This document shows, one piece after another, positions 1 through 14,385 of a DNA stretch of 64,000 nucleotides; position 1 is the first letter of the stretch; each line of letters opens with the position of its first letter. The position numbers and the translations under genes were made by a program. Source of the DNA: Xiphias gladius (taxonomy: Eukaryota > Chordata > Actinopteri > Istiophoriformes > Xiphiidae); assembly GCF_016859285.1 (NCBI RefSeq), contig NC_053411.1, positions 18,541,222-18,605,221 on the forward strand. Direction: 5' to 3'. The notes under the pieces are model-generated. The model saw nothing but the letters and a program-made list of their open reading frames with translations. It was not told the DNA's origin and did no database searches.

Positions 1-2918
1 CTCGGCAAGAAAACTGTTTAGTGCGCTTTTCCAAAATGGGAACAGTTTTATATCATTGGAAGGAAGAAAAGAAGGCCTTGCGGGGAAATATGATGCTCCT
101 TCTCTCTAAAGCCTCCAGGAAGGATGCATACCGCGGACACGCTTCTATACGTCCTACAATCAGGTGTGTGTCATGGTCCTGCACCCGGTCGGGTACCAAT
201 AGGTAACGTGCAAAAATTAAGTGGTAAAAAAACGGGTAAAAAAAAAAAAAAAAGTGTATATTAATACACAGGTACGGGTAACGAAGAACTAAATGCAGCG
301 GGTGAAACAAACATGAGAACAAAAAAATTAAACAGAAATTCAAATAAAGGCGAAATTTTGTTAAACATCCAAACCAGCCCAATTTTTTGTTAATCAAACC
401 TAATTAACTGCGATGATGCCCACGACAGCTCTCACCCCTCAAATCATCATCATCATCATCATCTCAGAACCAAGAATTCAGCTGACTGATGACGCAAAAT
501 GGCGGATAACGCCAGACCAGCCATCACGCGAGCCCCTGCGCAAATACAACCTGGATGAGTTTTAAAGCGAGTGAGTTTTTAGCCACTTTGTTTAATTAAC
601 GTTACGGGTACGTGTAACTGGTCGGTTCCGTTACCGAGCTCTGCGGATGCAGATTTGCAAAATTGGACCCATGCGGGATTCTGGTATGCGTACGCGGACA
701 CATTCCACACATGCATCCTTGAAAACACGAGGCGATCTCCTGATAAAGTTTTTTTTCTTTTTTTTTCAAAAGAAAAAAAAACATAAAAAACATAAAAATA
801 ACTGTGTGATCGTTTGATGACAATGGGTCAAACGACGAATGACGTTGGTACATATGGTTCACTAGTTTCATTTCCGGGTGCATGCGCGGTCGGCACGCCG
901 ACAGTCTGCGCGGTCTCGGTTTTTTAGGGCTGCTATGGAAAATCTGCACAGGGGTCCTCACGGATCCTCGCCGGCCTGAGCAGATGACGACATTTCTGTC
1001 ATGCGGACCCATGCGGCCACACGGAGGCGGAAACCATGAATTGGCCCCAGGAGCAGGACGTTTGTGTGGCTGATCGTTCAGCCTGCGTTCAGCGAGAGCT
1101 CGTTTTGCTGTGTACCACGCTGGTGCACGACCGTTACTCAGTCCGAACATCATCCTACGGTACAAAAGTGTATTTGTAATTCATCTAACAAGGATTAAAA
1201 ACGATTTGTAAGTGATCATGAAGAACATTTTTAACCTGAGTCAAAATAAGAAGAACTGCACATTTAACTTAAACTGTTGTAGTGGAAAGAAGGCATTGTG
1301 TCTGCAGTATATTACCAGTATTCTGTAACTAGTGTGGATTATTTAAATCATATAGCTACCTTGAACTGTGTGTTACAGTAAAACAGGGTTAGCAGAATAA
1401 ATGTAGAGAAAAGCTCAGGCCTTTGTGGGTTTAAAATTCTGTAAAATCAGGGATATTTAACGCAATACAACCACCAACTATGAGCCTGTAGAGACACAGT
1501 CAGTTGTGTTTTATTAATGGAAATGGATGAAAATAGTGAGTTGCAGCTTGATGAGTTAAATCCTGGACTAACAGGAATTAGTTAAAATATGAAAAGTATG
1601 AAAACTATGATAGAAAGATAGACCCGGAAATTAAAGAGTCAAACCAGAGCTCACAGTCTGCAGCATGAAGCGAGGAGTCGTGCTGGCATGTGCTCAACTG
1701 AGAGAAGATGAAGAAAACAAACATGGAGGAGGTCAGTGTGGTTTTCCTACAGCTTGAGTCTCATGCTAGCTGCATTTCCTCTGTGTTTGTGTTATGTGAA
1801 ACATCTCTCAGGCTTCGTCGTGACTAATATCTGTTTGCCTGCAGACCGTTTGTTTTGTTTTTCGCCGTGTTCCTGCCCCGTTGTGTCTTGTTGCTGAAGG
1901 CCGACGTCTGACAGTGATTACACTGACCACAGTTGCTAATTGCTGCTGCTCTGTGTGTGCGTGCGTGCCGAAATCTCTGAGAGCTGGGTGGAGGAGGCAG
2001 AAGTGTCTGTTGTCTCAGTTGCCTGAAAGAGGCATGCACACACAAACATAACCACATCCTCTTTTACACAAAAAAACAAAACACACTTACACTTAACCTC
2101 ACACACACACGCACACACGCAGAGATTTGGCAGTGCGGCTGGTGTGATCCCATCGCAAGATGGTCTCTAGTTATTGATCAGCTCAGTTTACTGATAGGTC
2201 ACAGGCTACTCAGTGGGTGCTTGCATACTGTAAGTTTTAAAGTCAAACAGCTCATTACGGCTCTATTGTTGAAGTTTTTCCCCACGTTTGAACAAACTTT
2301 TGAATTTTGAATAAAACAGCCCTAGAGGAATGTTTTTTGAATTGCGTAATTCTATAAGTAAAAATATTTTCATATATTTTGTTTTCTTTATTTGACTGAA
2401 TATTTCATGTATTGAGAGTTTATATTAGTTACATTTGTGCAAGAAAAACAAACATCTGTGCTGCACTATTTCTCAAGATATCATATATTTATCTGACGTG
2501 TGATGCTCATAACCTGAGATTTAATGAAGCAAAAATGTTTGTCTTGTTCATACAAATGTGCACAAACGATGTGGATGTGTGATTTTTCAGAAAGACTGGT
2601 TCATTAAGTTTATACTATCTATTTCTATTTATGTCCGATAAAAGTTATTTTCTGTGTTGAGGCATTTTATTCGTTGACGTTTATTACCACGGCTGTCTGC
2701 ACCCCCAGAGCCCTTCACGTGTCAAAATTAACACCCCCGTGACAGGGTGGGTGAACATGAATGACCCTGCCTGTAACCATTCTAACATCGTTTTAAGCTT
2801 TTCCTCCACAGACGCACGTACAACAGAATCACTGCTGAAAAAAAAATCCTTTGCTTTTGTCTTTTTCTTCCTCTCTCAAACAGTGCCCCCCCCCTCACCA
2901 CCCTCTTCCGCTGCTCAC
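1..2918. other. Non-coding left flank / last intron of the AtuA-type gene
   Basis: I see no convincing exon here. The AtuA-type gene has to continue through this stretch because its last recognised exon ends in phase 2 at a good donor, but no sequence encoding the expected C-terminal segment was found on the minus strand. The stretch contains poly-A runs (around 240-254 and 770-780), a short (ATC)n array near 445-463 and a short CA array near 2100-2120. A segment around 1640-1860 has ATG-rich sequence ending in a CAG acceptor-like site and may be a relic of a duplicated teleost gene exon; this is only a suspicion. Confidence 0.5.
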
Positions 2919-5069
2919 CTTGTGACGGCGTTGCGAACTCCCGGCTGGATGAGGTGGGAGAAGTATTCCTCCACCGCAGAAGTCGTCAGGTGTTTCTTCA
3001 GGTAGGGGAAGAAGAGGGGATGACGAGCTATCACGCCTAAAGAGAGAGAGGACAACACGCACCAGCTGTAGTGGATATGAAAAGTCTACACACCCCAGTT
3101 AAAATGTCAAATCTTGTCAGAACTTTTTACAACTTTCACGTCAAATTGCAATAAAATACAAGTAAAAAACAAACTGTAACCTTTCAGGGAGTGACGATGT
3201 GCTTCCATATTCGAGTACGACTTGTGGTTGTGACTACCTGTCATTTTCGGATGTGAAGGGGACCGAGGACATTGATGTCATCCGGCCTGAATCAGGTCTG
3301 TGTCTCGTCGCAGGTCTATATTTACAACAATCTTACATCTTAGCTTTGACGTGTTTCTCACCGATGTTGGCCGAGTCTCCTTTGTCTCCGCTCCTCGTGT
3401 AGGCCAGTTCTTCCAGTCTGTAGCTGTGTGGTCCGCTGGGCAGGTCTGGACAGAGACCAGAAAACCAATACTGCCTTCAAATGTGTTTGTTTGGCTCAGC
3501 CAACGGTGACAGAGGCAAACACACAATCAGGCTTTTAAGACTCTCCCTCCAGTGGCCTGGTTTATTCTAATGCAACTCAGTTCAGGGCTGGCAGCGTTTT
3601 TGCTGTTTATTTATTTTTCAGGTGGGGTAATGTGGTCTTTTCTTTTCTGTATGTGCATGTGTTCATCAGAACAAGAGACTCTGAAAAAGTAATTCACCAC
3701 ATATGCAACTGCAGGGAAATCTGTGCCATCGATGTCCTCTGGATAAACAAACTGAACCTGAAGACAGAAACTGTGAAAGACTTTCACTTTCTCCGCTCGT
3801 AGACTAAAACAAATAACGACGGAGTGAATTGCAAATGCAAAAAAATGTGAACTGAAATCAAAATTCACTTTTGCTAAGAAGTCAGTTCCAAACTTCACGG
3901 TGTAGCTTTTTGGTTAAAATTATAATTACCAAAAAAAAAAAAAAAAACCTCCAGAAACCTCTTCAATGCACCTTAAAATGCCCTCAAGGACTTTTTGCAC
4001 CCCACAAGGAACCCCCTAACCCTTTAAAGACCATATGAGGCTTTTCAAGGATCCCCGGAACCCCCTTAAAGATCACATGCTTTGTCAAGGGGCCGCTGGA
4101 ACCTCATGACAGACCATTTGAGCCCATTCAAGGACCTCTGTAACCCCTTAAAGACTCGTAACACACTGGAATCCTGGAATCTACTGAAAGACAATCTGAC
4201 CCTCTTCAAGGCCCTGTAGAACTCATCAAGGTACATTTGTACCCACACAATGACCCCTCGAGCACTATTCAAGCTCTCTTAAGTACAATATGAGTCTTGT
4301 CAAGGAACCTTGGTGCCCGTTAAGACCAGATGAGTCTTGTCAAGGAATCTTGTCTGGAACCTCCTCAAGGATCATGTAAGCCTAGTGAGGGACCCCTGGA
4401 ACCTCCACAAGCAGGATTTGACCCATGAGGAGGATCCCAGAACCTCCACAGGAAAAATCTGAGCCCCATCAAGGACACTTTGAACCCCTCAAGGACCATC
4501 TGAGCCTCCTTAAGGACCCCTAGAACCTAGAAGACTCCAGAAACCTCTTCAGGAACCCCTAAAACACCCTCAAGGACCATTACTTGTGCCTGCTTCCATA
4601 GACACAGACGGGCAGACATGTAAACAAGCATTCATTCATTGTTTGCTCATTTTTGACCTCTCCTTCTCATTAAAGTGTGTTTTCTGTGCAGATGCTATCA
4701 TCAAAAATGAAAAATATGGGGATAAATCACAGCTAAAGTTGCTCAATGACTTTGAATTTTAAAATAAAACCAGGTGAATAATTATTAAAAGCAGGAACAC
4801 CGTCTTTCCTTCCTTTATTTGAATCTTTTTATTCTCTTGGTTTGGTTTTTGTGATTGGAGAGGCCTTCCTGTTTTCAGCCAGGAATGTGAAGGTAGGGGA
4901 AGAAGCCAGGACTCTGTGTGTGTACGTGCGTGTGCATCATTATGCGTGTGTGTGTTTGTGTGTGTTGTGTGTTAACTTGCTTTTTTGTTTACTACAATTT
5001 CTGTTCTCTTTGGATTTGTAAATAACTTTAGTTTCTTTGCTCCTGTGCAAGAGTGTCCTAAACTCTGCT

Positions 5070-5109
<40 letters not shown>

Positions 5110-5229
5110 TTGTGTGTTTGTACTTGTGAGTGAGTGTGTGTGAGTAAGTACTTTGCAGAGCCATTTAAGGAAAGCGTTGGTGAAAGGAGGAAAAAGTGGC
5201 ACAGCTTGTGTTCTCCAGGAATACGAGAT

Positions 5230-5273
<44 letters not shown>

Positions 5274-8200
5274 CATGGTAATCCTGTGTGGCCGTGGAGG
5301 TCTGAATTGTTTCTTCCAGCCCCTGACTGAGATGAAAATCTGCCTGTTGTAGTGTGTTAATGAGCTGTTTGTGTGAATTTTTATATCGTGTTTATTTTGA
5401 TGCTTTGTTAATGTCCAGTGATGTAGAAGTGGATCTGGTTTTCCTGTTGATTGTTCCATGGTTATAAATGTGACATGGGAGACTGTCGCCCCCTGTAGGC
5501 AGACTTCAGTAACAAGTCTATCTAGTGTCTAACTCATTTTTCTGTTTATTAATAATAATTAAAAATAAATGATCATACTATGAGATTTAAGGCTGAGCAA
5601 TAAGCCTTAAACACATAATTTAATTACTGTTTATCCCAGACACAGAAAATACCAGTTTCTGATTGGCTGGCATGTGCTTTTAAAAATGTATGCGGCCACT
5701 TCAAACATACAGTAGCTCTGGTAGGTCACTGTTAGTTGTTGTATCACTCAAGGACCCTTTGAATGTTACAAAAGACCCACGGAGCCCCTGCAAGGGCTCC
5801 AAAAACCTCTTCAAGGAGCTATTAAATATATGTAAGGACCATTAGTGCCACAAAAGGACCTCTTTTACCCCTTAAAACCCATATGAGTTCAGTGTGGAAC
5901 CTCCTCAAAGATCATTTGAGCCTCCTCAAAGCCTCCTGGAACACTTCAAACACCACTGAAGCCTACTTAAGGACCATTTGAGCCACATCAAGGAGTCTGG
6001 AGCCTCTCACGCACCATTTGACAACAATCAAGGACCAGTTACGTTTTCCTTGGGGACCCCTGGAACCTCCTGAAGCACCATTTGTGTCCTCTCAAGGATC
6101 CCCGGAACCTCCTCAAGGACCATTTAAGCCCCCTCAGGAAACCTTGGAACCCCTCAATAAGCATCCAAGCCCAATCATGGACCATTTGTACCCCATCAAG
6201 GACCCATGGAGCGCCCTAGAGGACTATTTGAGCTCATGCAAAGACTCCTTGAACCATTTTGAACCCCCCAAGAACCCCTTTAAAGTTCAAAGTTTTCAAG
6301 AGCCCAAGGAAATTCCATGAGGACCATAAACCGACTGAAAGACCCCTGGAACCTTCTCAAGGACTATTTTGACCCCCCCAAAGGATCTTTGGAACCAATT
6401 TAAGGAACATTAAAACTCCCTAAAATTCCTAAAAAATAATAATAATACTGGAACCTCTTAATTGACATCTGGAACCCCTCAACGACTCCTGGAAATTTTT
6501 GAAGGCCCCGTAGAACCTCTCCAAGGACCTCTAGAAGAATCTCCAGGACCTTTCTGGACTACTCAAGGACTCCCAGAATATCCCAACTCTTAGCTAAACC
6601 AGCCACGGCACTAGAGAATTCTGGTCTCTGATTGGCTGTAAGGTGTCTGTCTATTATAGTCCATTTCAACAGCTCAAATTATATCAACCTGCAGGTACCC
6701 ACGGCAACAGTACTAATGCTTCATGTCCTATTAGCAGTTGACTGACAGGTGACACTAACCTAAAACCGGGTTATCAGTCATCTTCTCTTTGAAAAGTGCT
6801 CATAGTTCATTACACAGAAAATAACAAAATGAATGGTTGTGTGTTTACGTACCCATATCAGGTACGTCCTGTGCTGATGCGACAGGGGCTTCTTGCTCTG
6901 GTGTGTCTGGTCCCACCTCTGAAAGTGACTCCACCAACTCTCCGCCGATGTAAATGTCCACCTGCACAGAGATCAACGCTTATCGTTTTTGGCACTTTTG
7001 TGGATAAAATCGTAGAGTGTATCTACGTAAGGACAATGTGTGGAAGAAGAAATGAACGAAAAAAAAAACAAAAAGTTTCAGTCAAGTTTCGATTATGCCC
7101 AACTTTCCCATTTCTCAAAATTAGTATGCAACAGATATAAAACCTCTTCAAATATTGGTTGTACAGAATCTTTACACTTTCACCAAGCGGGTGAGTTGAG
7201 AGTAGGCAGTGGAGAGCTGCCTTCAAACATTAAGATTTGACTGATTTAAGTGCCACCAAGCAGAACTGCATTTTAAATTTAACAACTTTTGGCCACATAT
7301 TCTAAAATTAAAAAACCAAAAAAAAAAAAAAAAAAAAAAAAACATAAACCCTTTCATCGATTATAACCAGACGAAATGTTTATGGTTTTCTTTGACTAAA
7401 ATTAAGTTAGAATGTCCGGAGTTTTAGTCGACTTGAAACTGACTAAAAAGGTTGAGGTTGACTAAATACGACTAAAATTAACACCAATGTTTTATCTGAG
7501 GACTGAGATTAAATCTAAGTAGCTGACAAACTGTCACTACTGTTGTGTCACATGCGATTTACTGACCATATTTCACATAAATTTGGTTGACACCATCTTT
7601 TTCATACTTTCTGACTCATTAAGTTCCTCCTTTGTTAGAATTTCCCCAACACCCAAAAAGTGTTGAGACAGTTTTCCTCTGTTGCTGTTTTTCTTTAAAT
7701 AGATCAAACTCACCTTCAGCTGAGTTTTGGGGTGTAAGAAGAAGAACGGCTTCAGAACAGGAGACCTGGAAACCATGAAGACAGGATGAAGTAACACTGA
7801 AAATATGATGATGTTATTCTCTGATATTGTTATTTATAGTGAACAAACGCTGGCTTGTGAATCACTGCTCACACCCGCCACTTTATTCACTAACACTCTG
7901 ATGCTTTGTTCTATATTTTTGATGAAGGGGTTGGTTGTTGTTTGAGGGTAAGGAAACATTTCAGCTTCCCGGGAGTAAACACATATTTTAACTCACACTC
8001 TGGGACGTCCGCCCACTATGCCTGTGAGTCCAGGAGCTGTGAGTGTCGAAAAAGCGAGAGAACAAGGAAGGGATGAGAGGAGGAAAGAAGGAAAGATAAG
8101 CAAACAAAGTCTCAGTTTTCTAGTCACTTTTAAAAAATACGATAATCTTTGTAGTTTTATCAGGTATAGCAGCTGGTCTGAGTTCAGCTCAGCTTCCCCT

Positions 8201-11200
8201 CCTACTTGCAACAACACTGACAGCGTGAATCAGCACTCGCCAGAGTCACACCGAGTTCACGCCGAGTGCGTCGGTGTGTGTGTGGTCGAGCTGAACTGGT
8301 CACCATAAACAAAATTCAAATCTGGTTCAGGAGGTCACAACCCTCCTTATCTCCAGCAACACACGGCCTGCAGCCAGCTGAGGAATACTCCCACTTTACT
8401 CTGCGTGTGTGTGTGTGTGTGTGATGAGGAGGAATAGACATTAATAAACCACGTGCAGCAGAGTTCAGCCTCTGTACGAGCAGGGGAGTGCTACATGTTT
8501 TCATTTTTTCCTACAGAGATGTTCAGGCCTGAAAGCACCGAGGACAAGATCCAGTTAACTCATGGATCCTTAACAATGTCAGTGTAACAATAGCAACATG
8601 TTTCAGACTTTCGGCCACTTTTAGACTTTGGGATGTACTGAATGAAATTCGGTTGAGATATTAATATTTATGATCTCCAGAGGACCAACCCTAACATCTC
8701 TGGTGACCGGACGGCGCCACCAGCGAGTCAAAATGCCCACTTGCATTAGTATATTGGCAATTAGTACGCGAGAAGTCAACACACTCCACTGTTCTGTACT
8801 GGATGGAAATGTGCTGAGGGACGTCAATCAAGCTGCAAGTACGGAGAGCTACTGCAAAAACAGAACTTGAAAGTTCAGCATTTAACAAAACTACAGCGGC
8901 AACTAACAACTTTTCTCAATCAATCAATCGAGTAGCCGTTTTGGTCAATAGAATGTGAGAAAAAATGGTGAAAAAGGGTCCTTCCAAATTTCCCACAGCC
9001 CAAGTTCACAACCTCAGATGTCTTGTTTTGTCCAATGAACAGTCCAGACCTCAAAGAGATTATGTTTACTATCACAGAAGACTAAAGAAACGTGGAAATT
9101 CACATTTGAGAAACTAAAATCTGAAAATCTTGACGTTTTTGTCTTAAAATAAAAAGTTACTCAGAACGACGAATCCTTTATCAAAGTAGTTGCCGACTGG
9201 TCTTCTGTTGATCGACTCTCTACAGCTCTAAACAAGACTAAGTGGAATCTTTACTAAGCCTGCTGTAGATTACCGTCGGGGGCACAAAATTTTGCGTCAC
9301 TGCAACTTTCCAGTTTTGTGGGATATTTATTGAGACTAAAGACGTAAGTGAGTCATAATTTATCTGATTAGCATAAATAAGATCTGATGCCGGACTGTTG
9401 AAAAACTCAAATTAAAAATCAAGCAATTTTATTATGCAGAGTGGTGTTTTCAACCTCATTTACTTCATTTTCCAGTGTGAATCCCTACATACTACATACA
9501 TAATTCTACTGAATTGTGAAAACACACTGAGTTTCACAGAAAACCACACAGAGCACACGGCGGATTTTCAGTTACTTGTGAAGACGCTTTTTATGGAGTT
9601 GGGTGGGGGTTAATAGGGTTTAAAGAAAGAGCATGTGTGTGTTTGTCGTACCCATGCCGGTCCCTGCTGGAGCTATTTCTCTGGAGAAGATTTCAAGAGC
9701 TTTCTTCTGTTTGTGGTGGACGGCCATCCAGATCACTGCCTCTCTGGAGCCCTGCACACACACACACAGATACAACAAACCATTATGGACTATAACAGAA
9801 ATGACAGATTGCTAAGTTGGATATCCATGTGGTATCATTATTGCTGAAATGTACCTGAAACCTGTTTAACTTCCTCCTGCCTCCAAGAATCAGTAAAACA
9901 TGAACAGAAGGGAGAAGATGGAGAGGAGAACAACAAAGAAATCAACGAGGAGTGGGAAAGTGCTGAAGAAAGGGAAGGCATGGACTTAAGACAGGGACAG
10001 AAAAAAGGAAGGAGGAGAGGAAGACGTGGAGAGAAAAGTTTTAAAAAAAGGATGAAAAAGTGGGAAGGAAAAAGTTTAGGGGAGATCAGTGGCGTGAAAC
10101 AGGCTTAACTCTGACCCTGACCCGCTTCTGCTGCAGGAGAAGTTTAGAATGGATGAAGAGATGGAGGCATGAGGAGACAGTGTGTGTCCAATTCAAAGAA
10201 AAACTGAAGGAGGGAGAGTTTAGAGGCTTGACACAGGTTTAACTGTGACCCCGACCTGCTTCTGGTGTTAATGACGGAGGGATGGGTGGATGCAGAGAAC
10301 GGATGAGGAGAGGGGAGAAGAGAAAAGAGAGAGGGAGAGAAACCAGCAGAGAGACAAGTTAAAAGATCGATTTTGGTTTGTGTTCAAGTTGAAACGGGGC
10401 ATTAACTTGCTCTTTTATGGATGTCACTAATAAAAGTTTTGAGAAATACCTGCTGAATAACGGTGTTTGAGATAATGGGTTTTAATATTGGTGTGTGTGT
10501 GTGTGTCTGTTTCACCTTGGTGTGAGCGCCGGCACCATAAGTGTCCTCGGCTCCGAGGACCTGGATGTTGACGGCGCTGAAATCTTCCAGCCCCAGCTGT
10601 TTATACATACGCTTCGTCCTACACATAAACACATTATTCTTACGTCCATCAAGCTCAGAGCCGGCATCCACACGCAGAAGGTCCCGTCTCTTGCACTTAC
10701 CGTTTGATGATGCCGTCTGCCGTTCGTCTGGCCTTTTCCGCTGCCCTCGGTCCTCCGACCGGACACACCGCTGTGGCTCTGAAACCGTCCATGTAGGTCG
10801 CACACACCTGGGGAAAAGGTTGGAGGAGGAGCAGAAAGGCTTCCTTTGTTCCAGGCGCAAAAAGTTAAAAATACTATCGAATCAAAGAAGTTAAATGTGT
10901 GTTAAATGTGTGGAACTTTAATTTGATAAAACATCAAAATGGGAACATAAAAAAAAAAAAAACAGACTCCACTGGTTAAATCCTGAAAACAAAAAAAAAC
11001 ATGGTCATTCTGAGCCCGTCATTCGCTCAGCGGACGGTGATGACGCTGTTTTACCTTGTAGTCACGTGAAGGAGCGAGGCCTCTCGCCCCGGTCACTCTG
11101 ACAGCTCCTCCTTCTACACCTGTAAATGCGCACACACACGCACACACACACACACACACACACACTTTAGGGAACAATTTGAGCATCACGAAAAAAATAA

Positions 11201-14200
11201 ATGTCACTAACTTTTCATTATCAATAACCCATTTATCAGGCAAAATGTTCTCCTTCTCCGACTTCTCACACATAAGGACTCGCTGCTTTTCTCTGTTTTA
11301 TATCACTGTAAACTGAATATGTTTGGGTTTTGGATTGATGATCTGACAGTTTTCACAATTTTTTTTAACATTTTATTCACTAGACTAATAATCAATTAAC
11401 TTAAAAGCGGCTTCTTTCCTGTCAAATGATGTTTGACTGAGCACAGACACACAAAGCAGACAACAAACCAGCTTAATGTTGGCCTCTCATCAGTAGTGAC
11501 AGTTGATATGATGAACATACGAAGCTGCTACCTGGATGTTTTCTACTCTGAGCTGTCATAATAACAAAGACAGATAACTCGCAGCGTTGCATCCGAATAA
11601 TTTTTCACATTTAAAACACTAATTTTCACTCACATATACGAGTGAAATGCTGCACTGTAGAGTCCGGCTGTGGTAAAGCAGAGCGGCGCTGCAACGCCAG
11701 CAGGCTGAGGCGGACAAGACACGGTACAGATCGGACTTGGATCGGCTTTATTTTAGCTGATACCGATCCATTAAAATGTGCCCGGATCAGCCCCGTTGCG
11801 ATAGTGAGGGCGTCATTTCAGCTGCGTTTTCCAGTCACGTCTGACGGAATAGATACATCTATTTCAATCAATACAGCCGTCCACACGGTCTGACCCAAAG
11901 CATATTTTTACATCTATTTTCTTTGTTTTACACGAAAAACTACAGCGATTTTGGGCCAAAACGCATGTGACCAACACTCAATAATGTTCCCCGAACGTAG
12001 ACTCTGTGTCTCAGATCGGCTCGTGACATTTAGTAAAGGAATTATTTTTTCCAAAAGTAAAAGTAATGAAAAATCTAATTTGTAACTGATCACATTTTCT
12101 CATTGTAATTTTCAAAACTGATGGTCAAAATGCAAGTAACAAACACTTTGCTTTAGAAAACAGATGGAATAAAAAATCTGGTTTTAGGCCATTAAATATG
12201 GAAGCTCTACATTTTATGCTTTTAGATGCTTCTAGGTGGAATGGCCTGACTGCAATGGCATCCTGACCACTTACACTGTACACTAGATGTCAACACTAAT
12301 GGTCAAAGATGCCTCCTGCAAAGAATCTGGTCCCGACTTCTTATAAAGTGCAAGGAAGTAAACATTTTGAGAAAGGGACGGTTCAAAAACCACATTAACT
12401 GACCCTGCGGCCCGAAACAAGACACTTTCTGTAACTGCACTTTGACCCTGTTCTCCTTAAATATACGGAAAAGGACAAAGATGTCTTTGGCTCTCACTCT
12501 GTCCTCTTCTCCACTCATCTTCTCTCAACACCATCACCATCTTTCACCTCCTGACATCCCCCTCAGTGTGCTCAAAACACTTTGTTCACCCCGGCTTGAA
12601 CCGGACTACAGACTCTCCACCGGTTCATCTCCAGTTCACGTTCCCGGCTCCTTCATGTTAAAAAAATAAGCAACTGATAAGAGAGATGGGTCATGAAGAG
12701 GTCAAACAGGGCTGAGGGGTTCAACTGGAGCTCAATTAGACTGAAATATTTACACTTTTAGCAACAAGGTCACATCCCAGAGTGGATCCAGAGCTCCCAC
12801 ATTGTTACGGAACATTTCGTTGCAGAAGAGACAAAAGCTGCCTCAAGCGGAGGTGGACGGTTTAAGTGTCTCCCTGAGCACGTCTGAACTGCATGTGATT
12901 TTAACGGCAACATTTTCAATTACTGAGTCTTCACAAAAAAGATTCATTGACAACTTATCTTTAATTGATGAAACCAGGATGGAAAAAAAACAAAAAAACA
13001 ACTAACATGTAAAATGTTTTTTCTATCAAAACTAAACTAAAACTCAATAATCAAATGACTAAAATATATTGTGGCTTGTTTATTCACAAGCTTTCAGAAA
13101 CATCCCTACATGTCTTTACCAGGACACACGGTACGTTGCTATTTTCTGGACTAGCTGCAGCTCAGAAACGCCATCAGTTTGTGCGTGAGTTGCACTACGG
13201 CCTACATCTTCAGGGACAGTTCTTTCTTACTTCTATTCTGGGGTAAGTATAATGACGCCACGGAGTCGGTGGAAAAGCTGAAGGCTGCAGCTCGAAGCCA
13301 TATTTTTATCCGTTTACATTTCGGCAAACCGGTACCATTAAAAGTACTCCGAATTAGCCTGCAGCAGTTCCTGTTTGCGATGTCCCCATGGATGTACAGA
13401 CGTCTATCACTGGGTTACAGTAATACTGAAGAAAACTTAGAAATGCGATGATTCTCAGGCAGGTTTTTAAGTCATAAAGAGCACATTTTTCCATGATTTT
13501 TGGATTTTTAGTCATGATGGAATCAGACATAATTATATCCTCTGATAAATTCAAACCACACCTAATCTAAAAATATGTATTTCATGCCTGTGTGTTCAGA
13601 TTTGACTGATTTTTGACATTAAATAGCGCTAATGTTTTTGGGGGGTGTATTATACAAAATTGTTTGCCTCCGAGTATTTTTGTGGCAGTATATTTACATT
13701 TATATTTTTTAGAGTGGAATTTATCTATTTATTTAACAAAGTTAAGTTTTAACAGTTTAAAGCAGGCTTTGTGCAAGATAACTAAACTCCCTAAGCTGGA
13801 TGCTCTTGCGCACCAGACCTGGTCCATTTTCGTGGTGAAGAGCTGGGTCATGCCGAGATCATAAATAATGAGTTGTTGGTTCTGTTAAGGGTTGTACTTG
13901 TGAAATATTCAGCATTTAGTGCACATAGTTTAAACTGTATACATCACATACATCATTTGGACGGTTATTTATGTAAACAGTACTGTGAGCGAGTAAGTTA
14001 TGACTGCAAGTGTAAGACCGAAACTCTGGGGGTCTCGGTAGCTCTCTCGACGAATCAAAAAACTCTGAATTAATTATTAAAAAGAAGAAAAACTAAGCAT
14101 CTTATCAGTGAGGAAGAGTTCAGAAGAGGATCGGGGGAAGATTTTGGAGTTCATGTGAGAGTTAGGCGCTCTGGGAGTCACTAATAGCTGATAAAGAGTT

Positions 14201-14354
14201 TATTGGAGGTTCAGGGGGGGATGAAGGGTTCAGTCAGGGGTCAAAACAAAGATCCAAACGGGTTTGTTTTAGGTTGCCAGATGAGTGTTGAAGGGTTATG
14301 AAAACAGTGGACAGTTCAGCCTGTGGTCATGTCCTCAATACTGTCTGTGTGTGT

Positions 14355-14385
<31 letters not shown>

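Larger units (their letters stand above)
3446..6852. other. Intron 16 of the AtuA-type gene
   Basis: This 3.4 kb intron separates the exons ending the first domain and starting the C-terminal domain. Phase 1 on both sides joins directly, so no further exon is needed inside it. It is filled by two blocks of a short degenerate minisatellite and by long TG and CA arrays, described separately. Confidence 0.8.

Noticed and set aside
3680..3763. Minus-strand segment with acceptor-like end encoding [19 protein letters not shown], considered as an extra exon of the AtuA-type gene
   Set aside because: Exons 16 and 17 already join in phase and match the family without it, and the segment has no counterpart in AtuA proteins as I know them.
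6018..6320. Plus-strand Pro-rich 100-codon reading frame (GPLEPP-type)
   Set aside because: It lies wholly within minisatellite block B and is explained by the repeat.
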